Below, piece by piece: positions 20,360 to 29,604 of a stretch of DNA of 64,000 nt. Source of the DNA: Methanobrevibacter thaueri (GTDB lineage: Archaea > Methanobacteriota > Methanobacteria > Methanobacteriales > Methanobacteriaceae). Position numbers and translations under genes: made by a program. The DNA is taken from contig NZ_MZGS01000024.1 of NCBI RefSeq assembly GCF_003111625.1, positions 62,001 to 126,000 of the forward strand, given 5' to 3'. Within the stretch, counting starts at the first letter, position 1. The number at the start of each line of letters is the position of its first letter. The notes under the pieces are model-generated. The model worked only from the letters and a program-made list of their open reading frames with translations. It was not told the DNA's origin and did not search any database.

Positions 20360-21517
20360 ATGGATGAATATAAAATAAAACATATTGAAGAAGGATTAAC
20401 ACAAATAGAATTTCCGGAATTTGATAAGATTTCATCAGATGCACCTGTTTTTTATAATCCTCACATGGAGATGAACAGGGACCTGTCCATCCTTGCAATA
20501 CAGGTATTTCAAAAACAGGAAGATCGTGAGATAAACATATGTGACCTCTTTGGAGGCAGCGGAATTCGTGGCGTAAGATATAAAAACGAAATTGACGGCG
20601 TTGGAGAAGTTTCCATAAACGACATCAGCGAAACAGCCAATCAATTCGAAAGGCACAACATTGAATTGAACAACTTGGATGACGTTGAGGTTTACCAGCA
20701 TGACGCCAGCATGTTTTTAAGGATGAAACGTGGAGAATTTGACGTTATCGATATTGATCCATTTGGAACCCCATCACCATTCATGGATTCGGCAGGTTAC
20801 GGTGCCCGCAGAAACTCACTTTTATGCGTTACAGCAACTGACACTTCAGCATTATGCGGAACATACCAGGAGCCATGCATCCGCAAATATAATTCAAAAC
20901 CTTATAAAAGCGAATACTGCCATGAAACCGGAATCAGAATTTTGGCCGGTTTTGTTGCGCTCACACTTTCGAAATATGCAAAGTACATTGAAGTGAAAAT
21001 GTCACACAGCACTGAACATTATATGAGATTATACCTAGAAATTAAAAAAGGTTCAAAAAGAACTGATGAATCCTTGAAGAACATAGGATATATCAGCCAC
21101 TGTAAGAATTGTCTTCACAGGCAAGTCAGCAATGGTCTGGCAAGCCCAATAGAAGAAATTTGTCCTGTCTGCGGTGAAAAGCTTGTGCATGCAGGCCCTT
21201 TATGGATTGGAGCCATTCAAGATGCTGATTTTATTGAAAAGATGATTGATGAGACAAATCATAAAAAAATCAACACCGAAAAGGATGCCTTGAAATTAAT
21301 GAATGCCTGTCTTTTGGAAGCTGGCGCACCGGCCACCTTTTATGATGTACATACCGTTTGCAAGTCCTTGAAGATTAGCGCCCCAAAATTGGATTTGATT
21401 TTTGATGAGATAAAAAATCAAGGTTTTATTGCGATTAAAACACATTTTAACCCGTTAGGCATTAAAACCGATGCTACAATCAAAGATATTGAAAAAATTT
21501 TAATTAGTTTACAATAA
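20360..21517 (+). CDS. trm1: tRNA (guanine26-N2)-dimethyltransferase
   Basis: Trm1 (385 residues) dimethylates G26 of tRNAs using SAM. The SAM domain shows DLFGGSGIRGVRYKNEI (about 65-81) and the catalytic DIDPFGTPSPFMDSA (about 131-145). A four-cysteine zinc site is in the C-terminal part (HCKNCLHRQ and EICPVCGEK). Length and order fit archaeal Trm1. The gene is divergent from the DegT-type gene with a 95-nt AT-rich spacer holding the promoters. Confidence 0.95.
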   Translation: MDEYKIKHIEEGLTQIEFPEFDKISSDAPVFYNPHMEMNRDLSILAIQVFQKQEDREINICDLFGGSGIRGVRYKNEIDGVGEVSINDISETANQFERHNIELNNLDDVEVYQHDASMFLRMKRGEFDVIDIDPFGTPSPFMDSAGYGARRNSLLCVTATDTSALCGTYQEPCIRKYNSKPYKSEYCHETGIRILAGFVALTLSKYAKYIEVKMSHSTEHYMRLYLEIKKGSKRTDESLKNIGYISHCKNCLHRQVSNGLASPIEEICPVCGEKLVHAGPLWIGAIQDADFIEKMIDETNHKKINTEKDALKLMNACLLEAGAPATFYDVHTVCKSLKISAPKLDLIFDEIKNQGFIAIKTHFNPLGIKTDATIKDIEKILISLQ

Positions 21518-21680
21518 GTCTTAATTATTAAGATAACATTTAACAAAATTAAAAATGAAATCTATTTTATATTGTAGAATAAATCTTTTTGATTAAAATG
21601 TTTAATTGATAAATATTTTTAAATTCAAATCTGAAAATAATGGAAACTGAATAAAAAAATTTTTAAAAAAATATAAAAAG

Positions 21681-21714
21681 TTTATATATTATGAAGAATT
21701 TATAAATATATAAG
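21681..21714 (+). promoter_or_regulatory. Promoter elements of the Lrp-type regulator gene
   Basis: Two TATA-like boxes, TTTATATA at 21681-21688 and TTTATAAATATATAAG at 21699-21714, lie 40-70 nt before the start; either could be used. The gene has a clear ribosome site (GGAGAG at 21740-21745). The 235-nt spacer after trm1 holds nothing else that I recognise. Confidence 0.4.
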
Positions 21715-21752
21715 TTAATTATACATTAACAAATATATAGGAGAGATATTAC

Positions 21753-22229
21753 ATGGTTAAAACTAAAGACAATATTGTCAAACTCGACAATACTGATATT
21801 AACATCCTTAAAATAATCAATGAAGATGTAAGAACTTCTTACAGACAAATCTCACGCAGTTTAGACGTGTCTGTAGGTACTGTCCACAACCGTATTGATA
21901 AAATGGTCAAAACTGGAGTAATTAAAAAATTCTCACCAGTCATCGACCATGAAAAATTAGGTTTTGTTTTAACAACCATCATTGGTGTTAGAGTAAAAGG
22001 TGGAAAACTTAAAAATTGGGAAGAAAAAACCTTCTTTAATAAAAATGTAGTTGGAATCTATGATGTTACTGGAGAATATGACGCATTTTTAATTGCAAAA
22101 TTCAGAAACACCAATGAATTGAACGCTTTCATTAAGGAATTGTTAAAAGACCCGATTATAGAAAGAACATACACACAAACCGTTTTAGATGTTATTAAAG
22201 AAGACATGGGATCTTCCAACATCTTATAA
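21753..22229 (+). CDS. Lrp/AsnC family transcriptional regulator
   Basis: This 158-residue regulator has an N-terminal winged helix-turn-helix (about residues 12-60: LDNTDINILKIINEDVRTSY, then RQISRSLDVSVGTVHNRIDK) and a C-terminal RAM ligand-binding domain (about 75-150). It is 10-15 residues longer at the N-terminus than the smallest Lrp proteins. It stands alone as one transcriptional unit, with its own TATA boxes, a GGAGAG ribosome site and a following hairpin. Its targets cannot be read from the sequence; amino-acid or nitrogen-linked control is typical of the family. Confidence 0.93.
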   Translation: MVKTKDNIVKLDNTDINILKIINEDVRTSYRQISRSLDVSVGTVHNRIDKMVKTGVIKKFSPVIDHEKLGFVLTTIIGVRVKGGKLKNWEEKTFFNKNVVGIYDVTGEYDAFLIAKFRNTNELNAFIKELLKDPIIERTYTQTVLDVIKEDMGSSNIL

Positions 22230-22243
22230 AAAAATTGCTATAG

Positions 22244-22280
22244 AAGTAGTTCAAACTACTTTTATACTTCTTATTTTTTC
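22244..22280 (+). terminator. Terminator of the Lrp-type gene
   Basis: AAGTAGT-TCAA-ACTACTT (22244-22261) forms a 7-bp stem 15 nt after the stop, followed by the T-rich stretch TTATACTTCTTATTTTTT. Hairpin plus U-tract. Confidence 0.65.
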
Positions 22281-22370
22281 CGATTCAAATTTCAACTTTT
22301 GAATTCTTTTCAATGATATTGTAAAAAATAATTTACATAAGGCATAATAATATTACAATAATCATTTAAC

Positions 22371-22380
22371 TATATAAATA
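22371..22380 (+). promoter_or_regulatory. TATA box of the mptA operon
   Basis: TATATAAATA is centred about 48 nt before the mptA ATG, predicting a leader of about 20 nt that contains the AGAGGT ribosome site. Confidence 0.5.
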
Positions 22381-22422
22381 AAAAGAAACAAAAAATATTA
22401 TATTTAACTTAAAATAGAGGTT

Positions 22423-23367
22423 ATGAAATTGGCAGTTTGCTTACCCGATACTCAAGACGATACTCCAAACATACCTATAAAACTTACTAGAGTGGGTGTA
22501 ACCGGAGTAAAAAAATTATTACAACTAGAAAGAACAAATAAAAGACCTATAATTTTACTACCTACTTTTGATGCCTTTGTAGATTTGCCAAGCCATCAAA
22601 AAGGAGTACACATGTCTAGGAACCCGGAAGCTATTAGCGAAGTTCTCGAAGAAGTAGCCAACGGATCAACAGTAGATGTTGAATCACTATGTGCAAAAAT
22701 TGTAGAAAAGATGATGACCAAACACGAATACGCAGAACGTGTAGAAATTTCAATGACTACAGATTTCATGTTCATGAAAGAGTCACCTGTAACCAAAAAC
22801 AAAACCCAAGAAATGGCTCAGCTAAAAGCAAAAGCCGTCGGTTACAGAACTGAAGACAACAAAATTGAAATTAGAAAAAGCGTTGGTGCAGAAGTCATAG
22901 GAATGACCGTTTGCCCATGTGCACAAGAATCTGTTCGTGAATCCGATAAAACAAAATTATTAGAATTCTTAGATGAAGAAACCACACAAAAAGTGTTGGA
23001 CACTGTTACTTTTGCTTCACACAACCAAAGGGGAGTCGGAACCTTACTAATCGAAGTTCCTGAACATAAGATTGTTAAAGCGGAAGACTTAATAGACATT
23101 ATCGAAACATCCATGAGTTCACCAGTATGTGAGTTACTCAAAAGACCTGACGAAAATGCAACAGTTATGAATGCGCACAGAAAACCTGTTTTTGTTGAAG
23201 ATTGTGTTAGAAACATGATGGAAAAAATAGTTCAAAAATATGGAGATTTCCCTGATGACACATTGATTACAGCTCGTCAAGAAAACCAAGAAAGTATTCA
23301 CAGACACAATGCATATGCAGAGAAGGTCACCACATTAGGCGAACTTAAAGAAGAATTAAATATCTAA
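22423..23367 (+). CDS. mptA: GTP cyclohydrolase MptA (GTP cyclohydrolase IV)
   Basis: MptA (314 residues) is the Fe(II)-dependent GTP cyclohydrolase that makes 7,8-dihydro-D-neopterin 2',3'-cyclic phosphate, the first step of tetrahydromethanopterin synthesis. It belongs to the FolE2/type IB cyclohydrolases. The start MKLAVCLPDTQDDTPNIPIK, the GVTGVKKLLQLERTNK segment, the CPCAQE motif (about 165-170) and the histidines in ASHNQRGVG are characteristic. It starts an operon with an uncharacterised gene (12-nt gap) and cofG, so H4MPT and F420 synthesis appear co-expressed. Confidence 0.95.
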   Translation: MKLAVCLPDTQDDTPNIPIKLTRVGVTGVKKLLQLERTNKRPIILLPTFDAFVDLPSHQKGVHMSRNPEAISEVLEEVANGSTVDVESLCAKIVEKMMTKHEYAERVEISMTTDFMFMKESPVTKNKTQEMAQLKAKAVGYRTEDNKIEIRKSVGAEVIGMTVCPCAQESVRESDKTKLLEFLDEETTQKVLDTVTFASHNQRGVGTLLIEVPEHKIVKAEDLIDIIETSMSSPVCELLKRPDENATVMNAHRKPVFVEDCVRNMMEKIVQKYGDFPDDTLITARQENQESIHRHNAYAEKVTTLGELKEELNI

Positions 23368-23379
23368 GGATTTGATTTA

Positions 23380-23820
23380 ATGAAAAAGACTTATGAGATT
23401 GCAGGCGAAGTAATGGGCTTTTTTGATGCATTTAAAGGTTCAAGACCTGCAATAAATAACGAAAGTATTTTAATTGTTCGAGGAAGATCAAGAAAAGTCA
23501 TACCAATTGAAGAATTCGATTCAAAACTTGCAGAAATCGGTGAAATCCTTGGTGGAAAAGAGATTGATGAAGACTCCGATAAGATTAAAGACATCCTCAA
23601 ATCAGGAGATAAACATATTAAGGTAACTGAAGCTAATGTTACCGATGTTGATAACCACGGATTCGTAAGAATGAAAGAAGAATTGGAATCCATGGGTCTT
23701 GTCGTGGCATATAAAGTATTTGAACTTCCAAGCTTTGACGTCGTCATAGCAATCTGGGAAGACAAGAACGAAATTCCACCACTTTATGTTGAAGTAACTG
23801 TTTCTGAAAGCGAAGCGTGA
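23380..23820 (+). CDS. Conserved methanogen protein (possibly DUF2120)
   Basis: This 146-residue soluble protein lies between mptA and cofG, with 12-nt and 3-nt gaps, so it is in their operon. The sequence (MKKTYEIAGEVMGFFDAFKG; RGRSRKVIPIEEFDSKLAEI) has no metal or nucleotide motif that I can see. It resembles what I remember of the archaeal DUF2120 family, but I am not certain. A role linked to cofactor synthesis is suggested only by the neighbours. Confidence 0.85.
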   Translation: MKKTYEIAGEVMGFFDAFKGSRPAINNESILIVRGRSRKVIPIEEFDSKLAEIGEILGGKEIDEDSDKIKDILKSGDKHIKVTEANVTDVDNHGFVRMKEELESMGLVVAYKVFELPSFDVVIAIWEDKNEIPPLYVEVTVSESEA

Positions 23821-23823
23821 ACA

Positions 23824-24912
23824 ATGACATCAAATTTAACCAAAGAGGATATTCTTGACATATTGAATGCAACAGACAGTGAAATAATAAAATACATGTC
23901 TGAAACCATTAAATATCAAGAGAATAAACTCATAACTTATTCTAAAAACGTATTCATACCATTGACTGAAATCTGCAGGAATGATTGCGGATATTGTAAT
24001 TTCAAGAAAAATCCAGATGACCCCGAGGCAATTATTCTTAAAAGCAAAGAGGAAGTGTTGGAAACCTTAAAGGAGGCAGAACAATACGGATGCAAGGAAG
24101 CTTTATTTACTTTTGGTGAAGATGCCGATGAGGAAGAGGTCGTGCAGGCAAGGCTGGAAGAATTTGGCTATGAAACAATGGTTGATTATGTTGTTGACAT
24201 CTGTCAGATGACATTGGATGAAACAACACTGATTCCCCACACCAACGGAGGAAATTACTCATATGATGATTTGAAAAAGCTCAAGGAAGTCAACGGATCA
24301 ATGGGATTGATGCTTGAGAACTCATCCAAAAGACTGATGGAACTTCCGGCACACAAAAAGAGTCCTGGAAAAAATCCTGAAATAAGGATGGAAACAATTG
24401 AAAATGCGGGCAAGCTAAAAATTCCATACACAACAGGCATCTTAATTGGTATCGGGGAGACAAAAGAGGAAGTTGCCGACTCATTGCTTGCCATCCGTGA
24501 CTTATACGATAAATATGACCATATTCAGGAAGTGATCATACAGAATTTCACACCGATTCCGGGCATTGAAATGGAAAACTGGCCGGAACCTAGTTTTCTG
24601 GACATGATAAGAACCGTGATAGCCGGAACACTATTGTTTGGAGACACCGACGTGAGCATCCAGGTTCCACCGAACCTCAACAATGAAACCGCTCAGATTT
24701 TCCTGTTGTGCGGTGCGGATGACTGGGGCGGCGTTTCACCGGTAAGTCCTGATTTCGTCAACATCACATCCCCATGGCCTGGAATTGACGAGCTTGAAAA
24801 ATTAACCGTCGATGCGGGTTTTGAGCTTACCGAAAGATTGTGCGTCTATGAAAAATATGTCAACAGTGAATGGCTAAACGATAGTCTAATCGATCAAATC
24901 AGTAGATTCTAG
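23824..24912 (+). CDS. cofG: FO synthase subunit 1 (radical SAM)
   Basis: CofG (362 residues) works with CofH to make 7,8-didemethyl-8-hydroxy-5-deazariboflavin (FO), the chromophore of coenzyme F420. The radical SAM motif is Cys51-x3-Cys55-x2-Cys58 (EICRNDCGYCNF). The LFTFGEDADEEEV and GILIGIGETKEEV segments and the QVPPNLN motif are typical. CofH is not in this window. The gene closes the mptA operon; its 3' end overlaps the convergent Taw2-like gene by 14 nt, and a hairpin with six Ts follows inside that gene. Confidence 0.95.
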   Translation: MTSNLTKEDILDILNATDSEIIKYMSETIKYQENKLITYSKNVFIPLTEICRNDCGYCNFKKNPDDPEAIILKSKEEVLETLKEAEQYGCKEALFTFGEDADEEEVVQARLEEFGYETMVDYVVDICQMTLDETTLIPHTNGGNYSYDDLKKLKEVNGSMGLMLENSSKRLMELPAHKKSPGKNPEIRMETIENAGKLKIPYTTGILIGIGETKEEVADSLLAIRDLYDKYDHIQEVIIQNFTPIPGIEMENWPEPSFLDMIRTVIAGTLLFGDTDVSIQVPPNLNNETAQIFLLCGADDWGGVSPVSPDFVNITSPWPGIDELEKLTVDAGFELTERLCVYEKYVNSEWLNDSLIDQISRF

Positions 24913-25627
24913 CGTCAACGACAACATGCTCCACACCGGGAGCATACTTTTTTACCTTATTTATTTTTAACAATTCCACATCACGGCCATTAGCTTGAGA
25001 AATAATCCTCTCGATTGGCCTTGTTTCCATCAGTTTTTCCGGAACTGTCTCATGGTAATGTAGGATTCCGCCTTCATTCAGGCTATCTATTGCAACCTTC
25101 AGGTAGTGATGGGTTGTCTTGACATAGCCCATGATTATCCGGTCGGCCTTGAATTTAGGGGTTTCCACCTTGCAGTCACCCAGAATCGGAGTGATATTAT
25201 CTAACTTGTTCAATTCAATGTTTTCACATAGGAAATGATATGAATTTGGATTGATTTCTATTGCAATCACCTCACTGGCATTTGAATGAACGCCTACAGG
25301 TATCGTGAAATAGCCAATGCCCGCAAACATGTCTATGACCGTCTCGCCATCCTCAACAAGCTTGGCAATTCTTAATCGCTCATTGTTGTTTCCCTTGGAC
25401 CACATCACCTTGGACAGGTCCAGCTTGAACAGGCATCCGTTTTCCTTGTTGATTGTTTCGGTTTCGCTTCCATAAAGAATCTGATAAACTGGTTCTCTTT
25501 TGGTTCCTTGAATATGATCAATCTTCATTATGGTTTTAACGTTATGCATTTGGGACAGCTCCTCAAAGTCATTTCCCTGATAATTATTGTCCAGGATTAG
25601 GACATTTCCGATTTTTTTATATTTCAT
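24899..25627 (-). CDS. taw2: tRNA wyosine-type methyltransferase fold protein, Taw2-like
   Basis: This protein, about 242 residues, has a class I SAM fold (VIDMFAGIGYFTIPVGVHSN about residues 93-112; IAIEINPNSYHFLCENIELN). In place of the NLP-type motif of the guanine-37 methylase Trm5 it has IMGYVKTTHHYLKVAIDSL. This matches the TYW2/Taw2 group, which transfers the aminocarboxypropyl group from SAM to 4-demethylwyosine at position 37 of tRNA(Phe). The ATG at 25627 is preferred (AGGTG 5 nt upstream). A Trm5-like role is the alternative. It overlaps cofG by 14 nt at the 3' ends. Confidence 0.85.
   Translation of the reverse strand: MKYKKIGNVLILDNNYQGNDFEELSQMHNVKTIMKIDHIQGTKREPVYQILYGSETETINKENGCLFKLDLSKVMWSKGNNNERLRIAKLVEDGETVIDMFAGIGYFTIPVGVHSNASEVIAIEINPNSYHFLCENIELNKLDNITPILGDCKVETPKFKADRIIMGYVKTTHHYLKVAIDSLNEGGILHYHETVPEKLMETRPIERIISQANGRDVELLKINKVKKYAPGVEHVVVDARIY
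24926..24953 (+). terminator. Terminator of the mptA-cofG operon inside a convergent gene
   Basis: ATGCTCC-ACACCG-GGAGCAT (24926-24945) followed by AC and TTTTTT lies 14 nt after the cofG stop. It sits within the coding sequence of the convergent Taw2-like gene. Confidence 0.5.
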
Positions 25628-25809
25628 CAATTCACCTAAAAGAAAAACTTTATATATGCAAATAGCTAATATTAATATTGTTAGTTTATACTAATTATTG
25701 ATTCTGATTTTAAATAAAATTAATCTTACAGATTAGTTTATATTTTGTTATATTGACCTATAAGTAGTTGAAATAAGATATTTTAAATACTTATACGAGG
25801 TGTATTTAA

Positions 25810-26424
25810 ATGGATGATAAAATACTAGAAGGTACAACAACCGTTGGAATCACTTGTAAAGACGGAGTTGTATTCGCAAGCGAAAGAAGAGCTAGTATGG
25901 GAAACCTTGTAGCTCACAAAGTTGCTGAAAAAATATTTAAAATTGATGATCATATTGTAACAACCATAGCTGGTTCCGTTGGAGATGCTCAAAGCTTAAT
26001 GAAAGTTATTGAAGCAGAAGTATCATTATACCAAATGAGAAACAATGATGCCATCAGCGTCAAAGCGGCAGCATCATTAACTGCAAACATCTTACGTTCA
26101 GGACCAATGTATGTGCAAACATTACTCGGCGGTATGGACGGGGACAAACCATCTCTCTACTCACTTGACCCAGCAGGTGGTATGATTGAAGACACTTATA
26201 TCTCAACTGGATCAGGTTCTATCGTGGCTTACGGTGTTCTTGAAGACAGATTCAGAGATGACTTAACAACTGACGAAGGAATTGAAATAGCCATAAGAGC
26301 TATTAGGGCCGCTGCTGAACGTGACACATATTCCGGAAATGGATATTTGGTCGCTAAGGTAGATAAAGACGGCTTTGAAATGTTAGATAGTGAAAAAATT
26401 AATGAGATTCTTGATAAAATATAA
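25810..26424 (+). CDS. psmB: Proteasome beta subunit
   Basis: PsmB (204 residues) is the proteolytic subunit of the 20S proteasome. Self-cleavage after Gly8 (MDDKILEG/TTTVGI) exposes the catalytic Thr. The conserved Asp/Lys partners lie in VVFASERRASMGNLVAHKVA (Lys42-like), and the GSVGDAQSL and SGSGSIVAYGVLE motifs are intact. The ribosome site (cgaggtgt) precedes the ATG. It is divergent from the Taw2-like gene with a 180-nt promoter spacer. The alpha subunit is not in this window. Confidence 0.96.
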   Translation: MDDKILEGTTTVGITCKDGVVFASERRASMGNLVAHKVAEKIFKIDDHIVTTIAGSVGDAQSLMKVIEAEVSLYQMRNNDAISVKAAASLTANILRSGPMYVQTLLGGMDGDKPSLYSLDPAGGMIEDTYISTGSGSIVAYGVLEDRFRDDLTTDEGIEIAIRAIRAAAERDTYSGNGYLVAKVDKDGFEMLDSEKINEILDKI

Positions 26425-26473
26425 GTAAGCTAATTTTTCATAACTAACTATTTTTTTATATAAAAAAGTGTAC

Positions 26474-26522
26474 ATAGTTTATGAAATTTTACTAATTATA
26501 GCTTAACGCTTTCATAAACTAT
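26474..26522 (+). repeat. 13-bp inverted repeat between psmB and aCPSF1
   Basis: ATAGTTTATGAAA (26474-26486) and TTTCATAAACTAT (26510-26522) are perfect complements with a 23-nt loop; GTGTA/TACAC extend the stem imperfectly. It lies just after a TATA-like TTATATAA (26456-26463) and before the aCPSF1 ribosome site. It could be a processing site for psmB, an operator, or a leader structure of aCPSF1. Confidence 0.6.
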
Positions 26523-26554
26523 TATACTACACTAACTTTTTTTGAAGGGATTAT

Positions 26555-28468
26555 ATGACTTCAGATATTTTAGAGGATATTAAAAAAGAGATTTTAAGTA
26601 AACTACCGGATGAAATTCAAGTTTCCAAAGTGGAATTTGAAGGACCGGAAGTGGTGGTTTACACTAAGAATCCGGAAATTATTACTGAAAATGGCGATCT
26701 TATAAGATCACTTGCAAAAGAACTTAGAAAAAGAATTATTATTAGATCTGACAAAAGTGCTTTACTTGAACCAGAGCCAACAATCAACAAAATTCATGAG
26801 ATAGTTCCTGATGGGGCTGAAATTACCGATATCTACTTTGACACCGTTACCTGTGAAGTGGTAATTACCGCTAAAAAGCCAGGACTTGTTATTGGAAAAT
26901 ATGGTGTGACCTCAAGAAATATCGTTAAGAACACCGGATGGGCACCTAAAATCTTAAGGACCCCACCAATCAGTTCAGACATTATTGGAAAAATCAGAAC
27001 TATTCAAAAGAACAGTAGCAAAGACAGGAAAAAATTGCTACAACGTCTCGGACGCCAAATCCACCAAGGAAGCAAATACCCTAACGATTGGGCTAGAGTA
27101 ACTTCAATGGGAGGATTTAAGGAAGTTGGACGTTCATCAATGTTATTGCAAACACCTAACAGTCGCGTATTATTGGACTGTGGTGTTAACGTTGCTGCAT
27201 CAGACAATAAAAATGCATTCCCTTACTTGAATGCACCTGAATTTTCAATTGAGGAATTGGATGCAGTCATCATATCTCACGCTCACTTAGATCACTGTGG
27301 ATTTGTACCTTACCTGTTCCATTACGGATATGACGGACCGGTTTACTGTACAACCCCAACAAGAGACTTGACAACTCTCTTGCAATTCGATCATTTGGAT
27401 ATTGCCCACAGAGAAGGCAATCCACTTCCATTTACATCAAAGAATGTAAAACATCAAATTAAAAACACCATTACATTGGATTATGGTGAAGTGACAGACA
27501 TCTCACCGGACATCAGGTTGACCCTACACAATGCGGGACACATCCTTGGTTCAGCAATTTCCCACATGCACATTGGGGATGGAGCTCACAACCTCGTCTA
27601 CACCGGGGACTTCAAGTATGAACCATCAAGATTACTTGAACCTGCCACAATCCGTTTCCCTCGTGCTGAAACAGTGATTATGGAAAGTACCTACGGTGGA
27701 AGGGAAGACGTGCAGCCTTCCAGAAACAACGCTGAAAAGGAAATGATGAAAACCATTTACAAAACCCTTAAACGTGGCGGAAAAGTATTGGTACCTGTAT
27801 TTGCCGTGGGAAGGGCACAGGAACTTATGGTTGTTCTTGAAGAGTACATGAGGCATGGAATGATAGAGGAAGTGCCAATCTACATTGACGGAATGATTTG
27901 GGAAGCGACAGCCATTCACACCGCAAGGCCTGAATACCTAAGCAAAGACTTAAGAGACCAAATATTCCACATGGGAAGGAACCCGTTCGTTTCAGACATG
28001 TTTGAAAAAGTTCAAAACAGAGACCAAAGGAAGGATATTGTCGAATCAAAACAGCCTGCAATCATTCTATCAACATCCGGTATGCTAACCGGTGGAAACT
28101 CTGTTGAATACTTCAAATGGTTATGTGAAGATGAAAGAAACACAATCATCTTTGTTGGATACCAATCAGAAGGATCCATGGGTAGAAGAGTTCAAAAAGG
28201 ATGGAAGGAAATTCCTCTTGAAGATGACGACGGCAGAACCAGACAATTCTGTGTCAAAATGCAAGTCAAAACTATTAACGGTTTCAGTGGTCACTCCAAC
28301 AGAAGACAATTAATGGAATATGTCAAAAGACTCAATCCTAGACCTGAAAAAGTTATCACTTGTCACGGAGACCCTTACAAGGCAGTCGATTTGGCCTCAT
28401 CAATCCATAGGAGCTATAAGATTGAAACCAAAACTCCAATTAATTTAGATTGTGTGAGAATTCATTAA
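26555..28468 (+). CDS. fttA: Archaeal CPSF-like ribonuclease aCPSF1/FttA (transcription termination factor)
   Basis: This 637-residue beta-CASP metallo-beta-lactamase is the archaeal homologue of CPSF73. It binds U-rich RNA 3' ends, cleaves them, and terminates transcription genome-wide (established for FttA/aCPSF1). Two N-terminal KH-type domains come first (about 1-145, with [12 protein letters not shown]), then the MBL domain with His242-x-His244-x-Asp246-His247 (HAHLDHCG), then the beta-CASP insert and the final FSGHSNR and CHGDP motifs. It is full length with every catalytic histidine present. A long dyad lies in its leader and a hairpin follows. Confidence 0.96.
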   Translation: MTSDILEDIKKEILSKLPDEIQVSKVEFEGPEVVVYTKNPEIITENGDLIRSLAKELRKRIIIRSDKSALLEPEPTINKIHEIVPDGAEITDIYFDTVTCEVVITAKKPGLVIGKYGVTSRNIVKNTGWAPKILRTPPISSDIIGKIRTIQKNSSKDRKKLLQRLGRQIHQGSKYPNDWARVTSMGGFKEVGRSSMLLQTPNSRVLLDCGVNVAASDNKNAFPYLNAPEFSIEELDAVIISHAHLDHCGFVPYLFHYGYDGPVYCTTPTRDLTTLLQFDHLDIAHREGNPLPFTSKNVKHQIKNTITLDYGEVTDISPDIRLTLHNAGHILGSAISHMHIGDGAHNLVYTGDFKYEPSRLLEPATIRFPRAETVIMESTYGGREDVQPSRNNAEKEMMKTIYKTLKRGGKVLVPVFAVGRAQELMVVLEEYMRHGMIEEVPIYIDGMIWEATAIHTARPEYLSKDLRDQIFHMGRNPFVSDMFEKVQNRDQRKDIVESKQPAIILSTSGMLTGGNSVEYFKWLCEDERNTIIFVGYQSEGSMGRRVQKGWKEIPLEDDDGRTRQFCVKMQVKTINGFSGHSNRRQLMEYVKRLNPRPEKVITCHGDPYKAVDLASSIHRSYKIETKTPINLDCVRIH

Positions 28469-28508
28469 AAATTATATATAGTATATAAAACAAAATTAAT
28501 AATATGAG

Positions 28509-28543
28509 ATGTTGTAAACTTATTACAACATTAATTATTTTTT
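28509..28543 (+). terminator. Hairpin plus T-run between fttA and purM
   Basis: ATGTTGTAA-ACTTA-TTACAACAT (28509-28531) is a perfect 9-bp stem followed by TAATTATTTTTTT. It may end fttA transcripts. A TATA-like stretch (TATATAGTATATAAAA, 28473-28488) upstream would place a purM transcript start near the hairpin, so it could also act in the purM leader. Confidence 0.6.
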
Positions 28544-28558
28544 AAAATAGGTGTTATC

Positions 28559-29578
28559 ATGGTTACTTATTCAGAATCCGGTGTTGATATTGATTTAGAA
28601 GCAGTTACAGTTTCTGCCTTAGCTGATAAACTTAAATCAACATTGGAATGTAGAGATATTATCACTGACAGTGGTCATTATGCGGCTTTAGTCAAATTAG
28701 GCGACAAAGCAATTGCAATGAGTACTGATGGTGTTGGAAGTAAAATTTTAATTGCTGAAATGATGAACAAATACGATACAGTCGGAATTGATTGTATTGC
28801 AATGGTTGTAAACGATATCCTATGTGTCGGTGCGGAACCTATCGCATTGGTCGATTACCTTGCCGTTGAAAAACCTGACCCTGAAAGGGCCGCTGAGATC
28901 GCCGAAGGATTGGTTGCAGGAGCTATCGAATCAAAAATTGCAATCATCGGTGGAGAAACTGCATCACTTCCTGGAATCATCAAGGATTTCGACCTTGCAG
29001 GAACCGGTATCGGATTTGTGGATATCGACAAGATCATTACAGGCGAAAACATCCAGCCTGGAAATGTCCTGATTGGTATCAACAGTAATGGAATTCATTC
29101 CAACGGATACAGTTTAGCCAGAAAAGCGTTGTTTGATGACGCAGGTTTCACTGTTGATGACAAGATGCCAAACGGCGAAACAACAATCGGTGAAGAATTG
29201 ATTAGACCAACTGAATTATACGTTAAACCTATTGTAGCACTATTTGAAAAAAAATACAATATCAATGGACTTGCCCACATTACCGGCGGAGGATTCACCA
29301 ATCTCAGACGCCTGAAAAAAGGCGTTGGATACGATATCACTGACCTTCCGGAAGTTCCAGAGATATTTAAACTTATTTATGAACAAAACGTCGACATCAA
29401 GGAAATGTATAAGGTATTTAATATGGGTGTCGGTTTTGTTGTTATCTGCGAGGAATCAGAAGCGGATAAAATCATGGGTACTTTAAGCGAATATTGTGAC
29501 TGCCAAATCATCGGTAAAGTTACAGACGATGAAAAAATTACAGTCAAGGCGTTTGAAGGCTCTGAAATTGAATACTGA
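28559..29578 (+). CDS. purM: Phosphoribosylformylglycinamidine cyclo-ligase (AIR synthetase)
   Basis: PurM (339 residues) closes the imidazole ring in purine synthesis, using ATP to convert FGAM to AIR. Family motifs are [20 protein letters not shown] at the start, [19 protein letters not shown] (about 57-75), [23 protein letters not shown] and [11 protein letters not shown]. The start has an ATAGGTG ribosome site. It is followed after 26 nt by comC in the same direction. Confidence 0.96.
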   Translation: MVTYSESGVDIDLEAVTVSALADKLKSTLECRDIITDSGHYAALVKLGDKAIAMSTDGVGSKILIAEMMNKYDTVGIDCIAMVVNDILCVGAEPIALVDYLAVEKPDPERAAEIAEGLVAGAIESKIAIIGGETASLPGIIKDFDLAGTGIGFVDIDKIITGENIQPGNVLIGINSNGIHSNGYSLARKALFDDAGFTVDDKMPNGETTIGEELIRPTELYVKPIVALFEKKYNINGLAHITGGGFTNLRRLKKGVGYDITDLPEVPEIFKLIYEQNVDIKEMYKVFNMGVGFVVICEESEADKIMGTLSEYCDCQIIGKVTDDEKITVKAFEGSEIEY

Positions 29579-29604
29579 TTTAATAACTAAGAGGGAGTGA
29601 AAAT

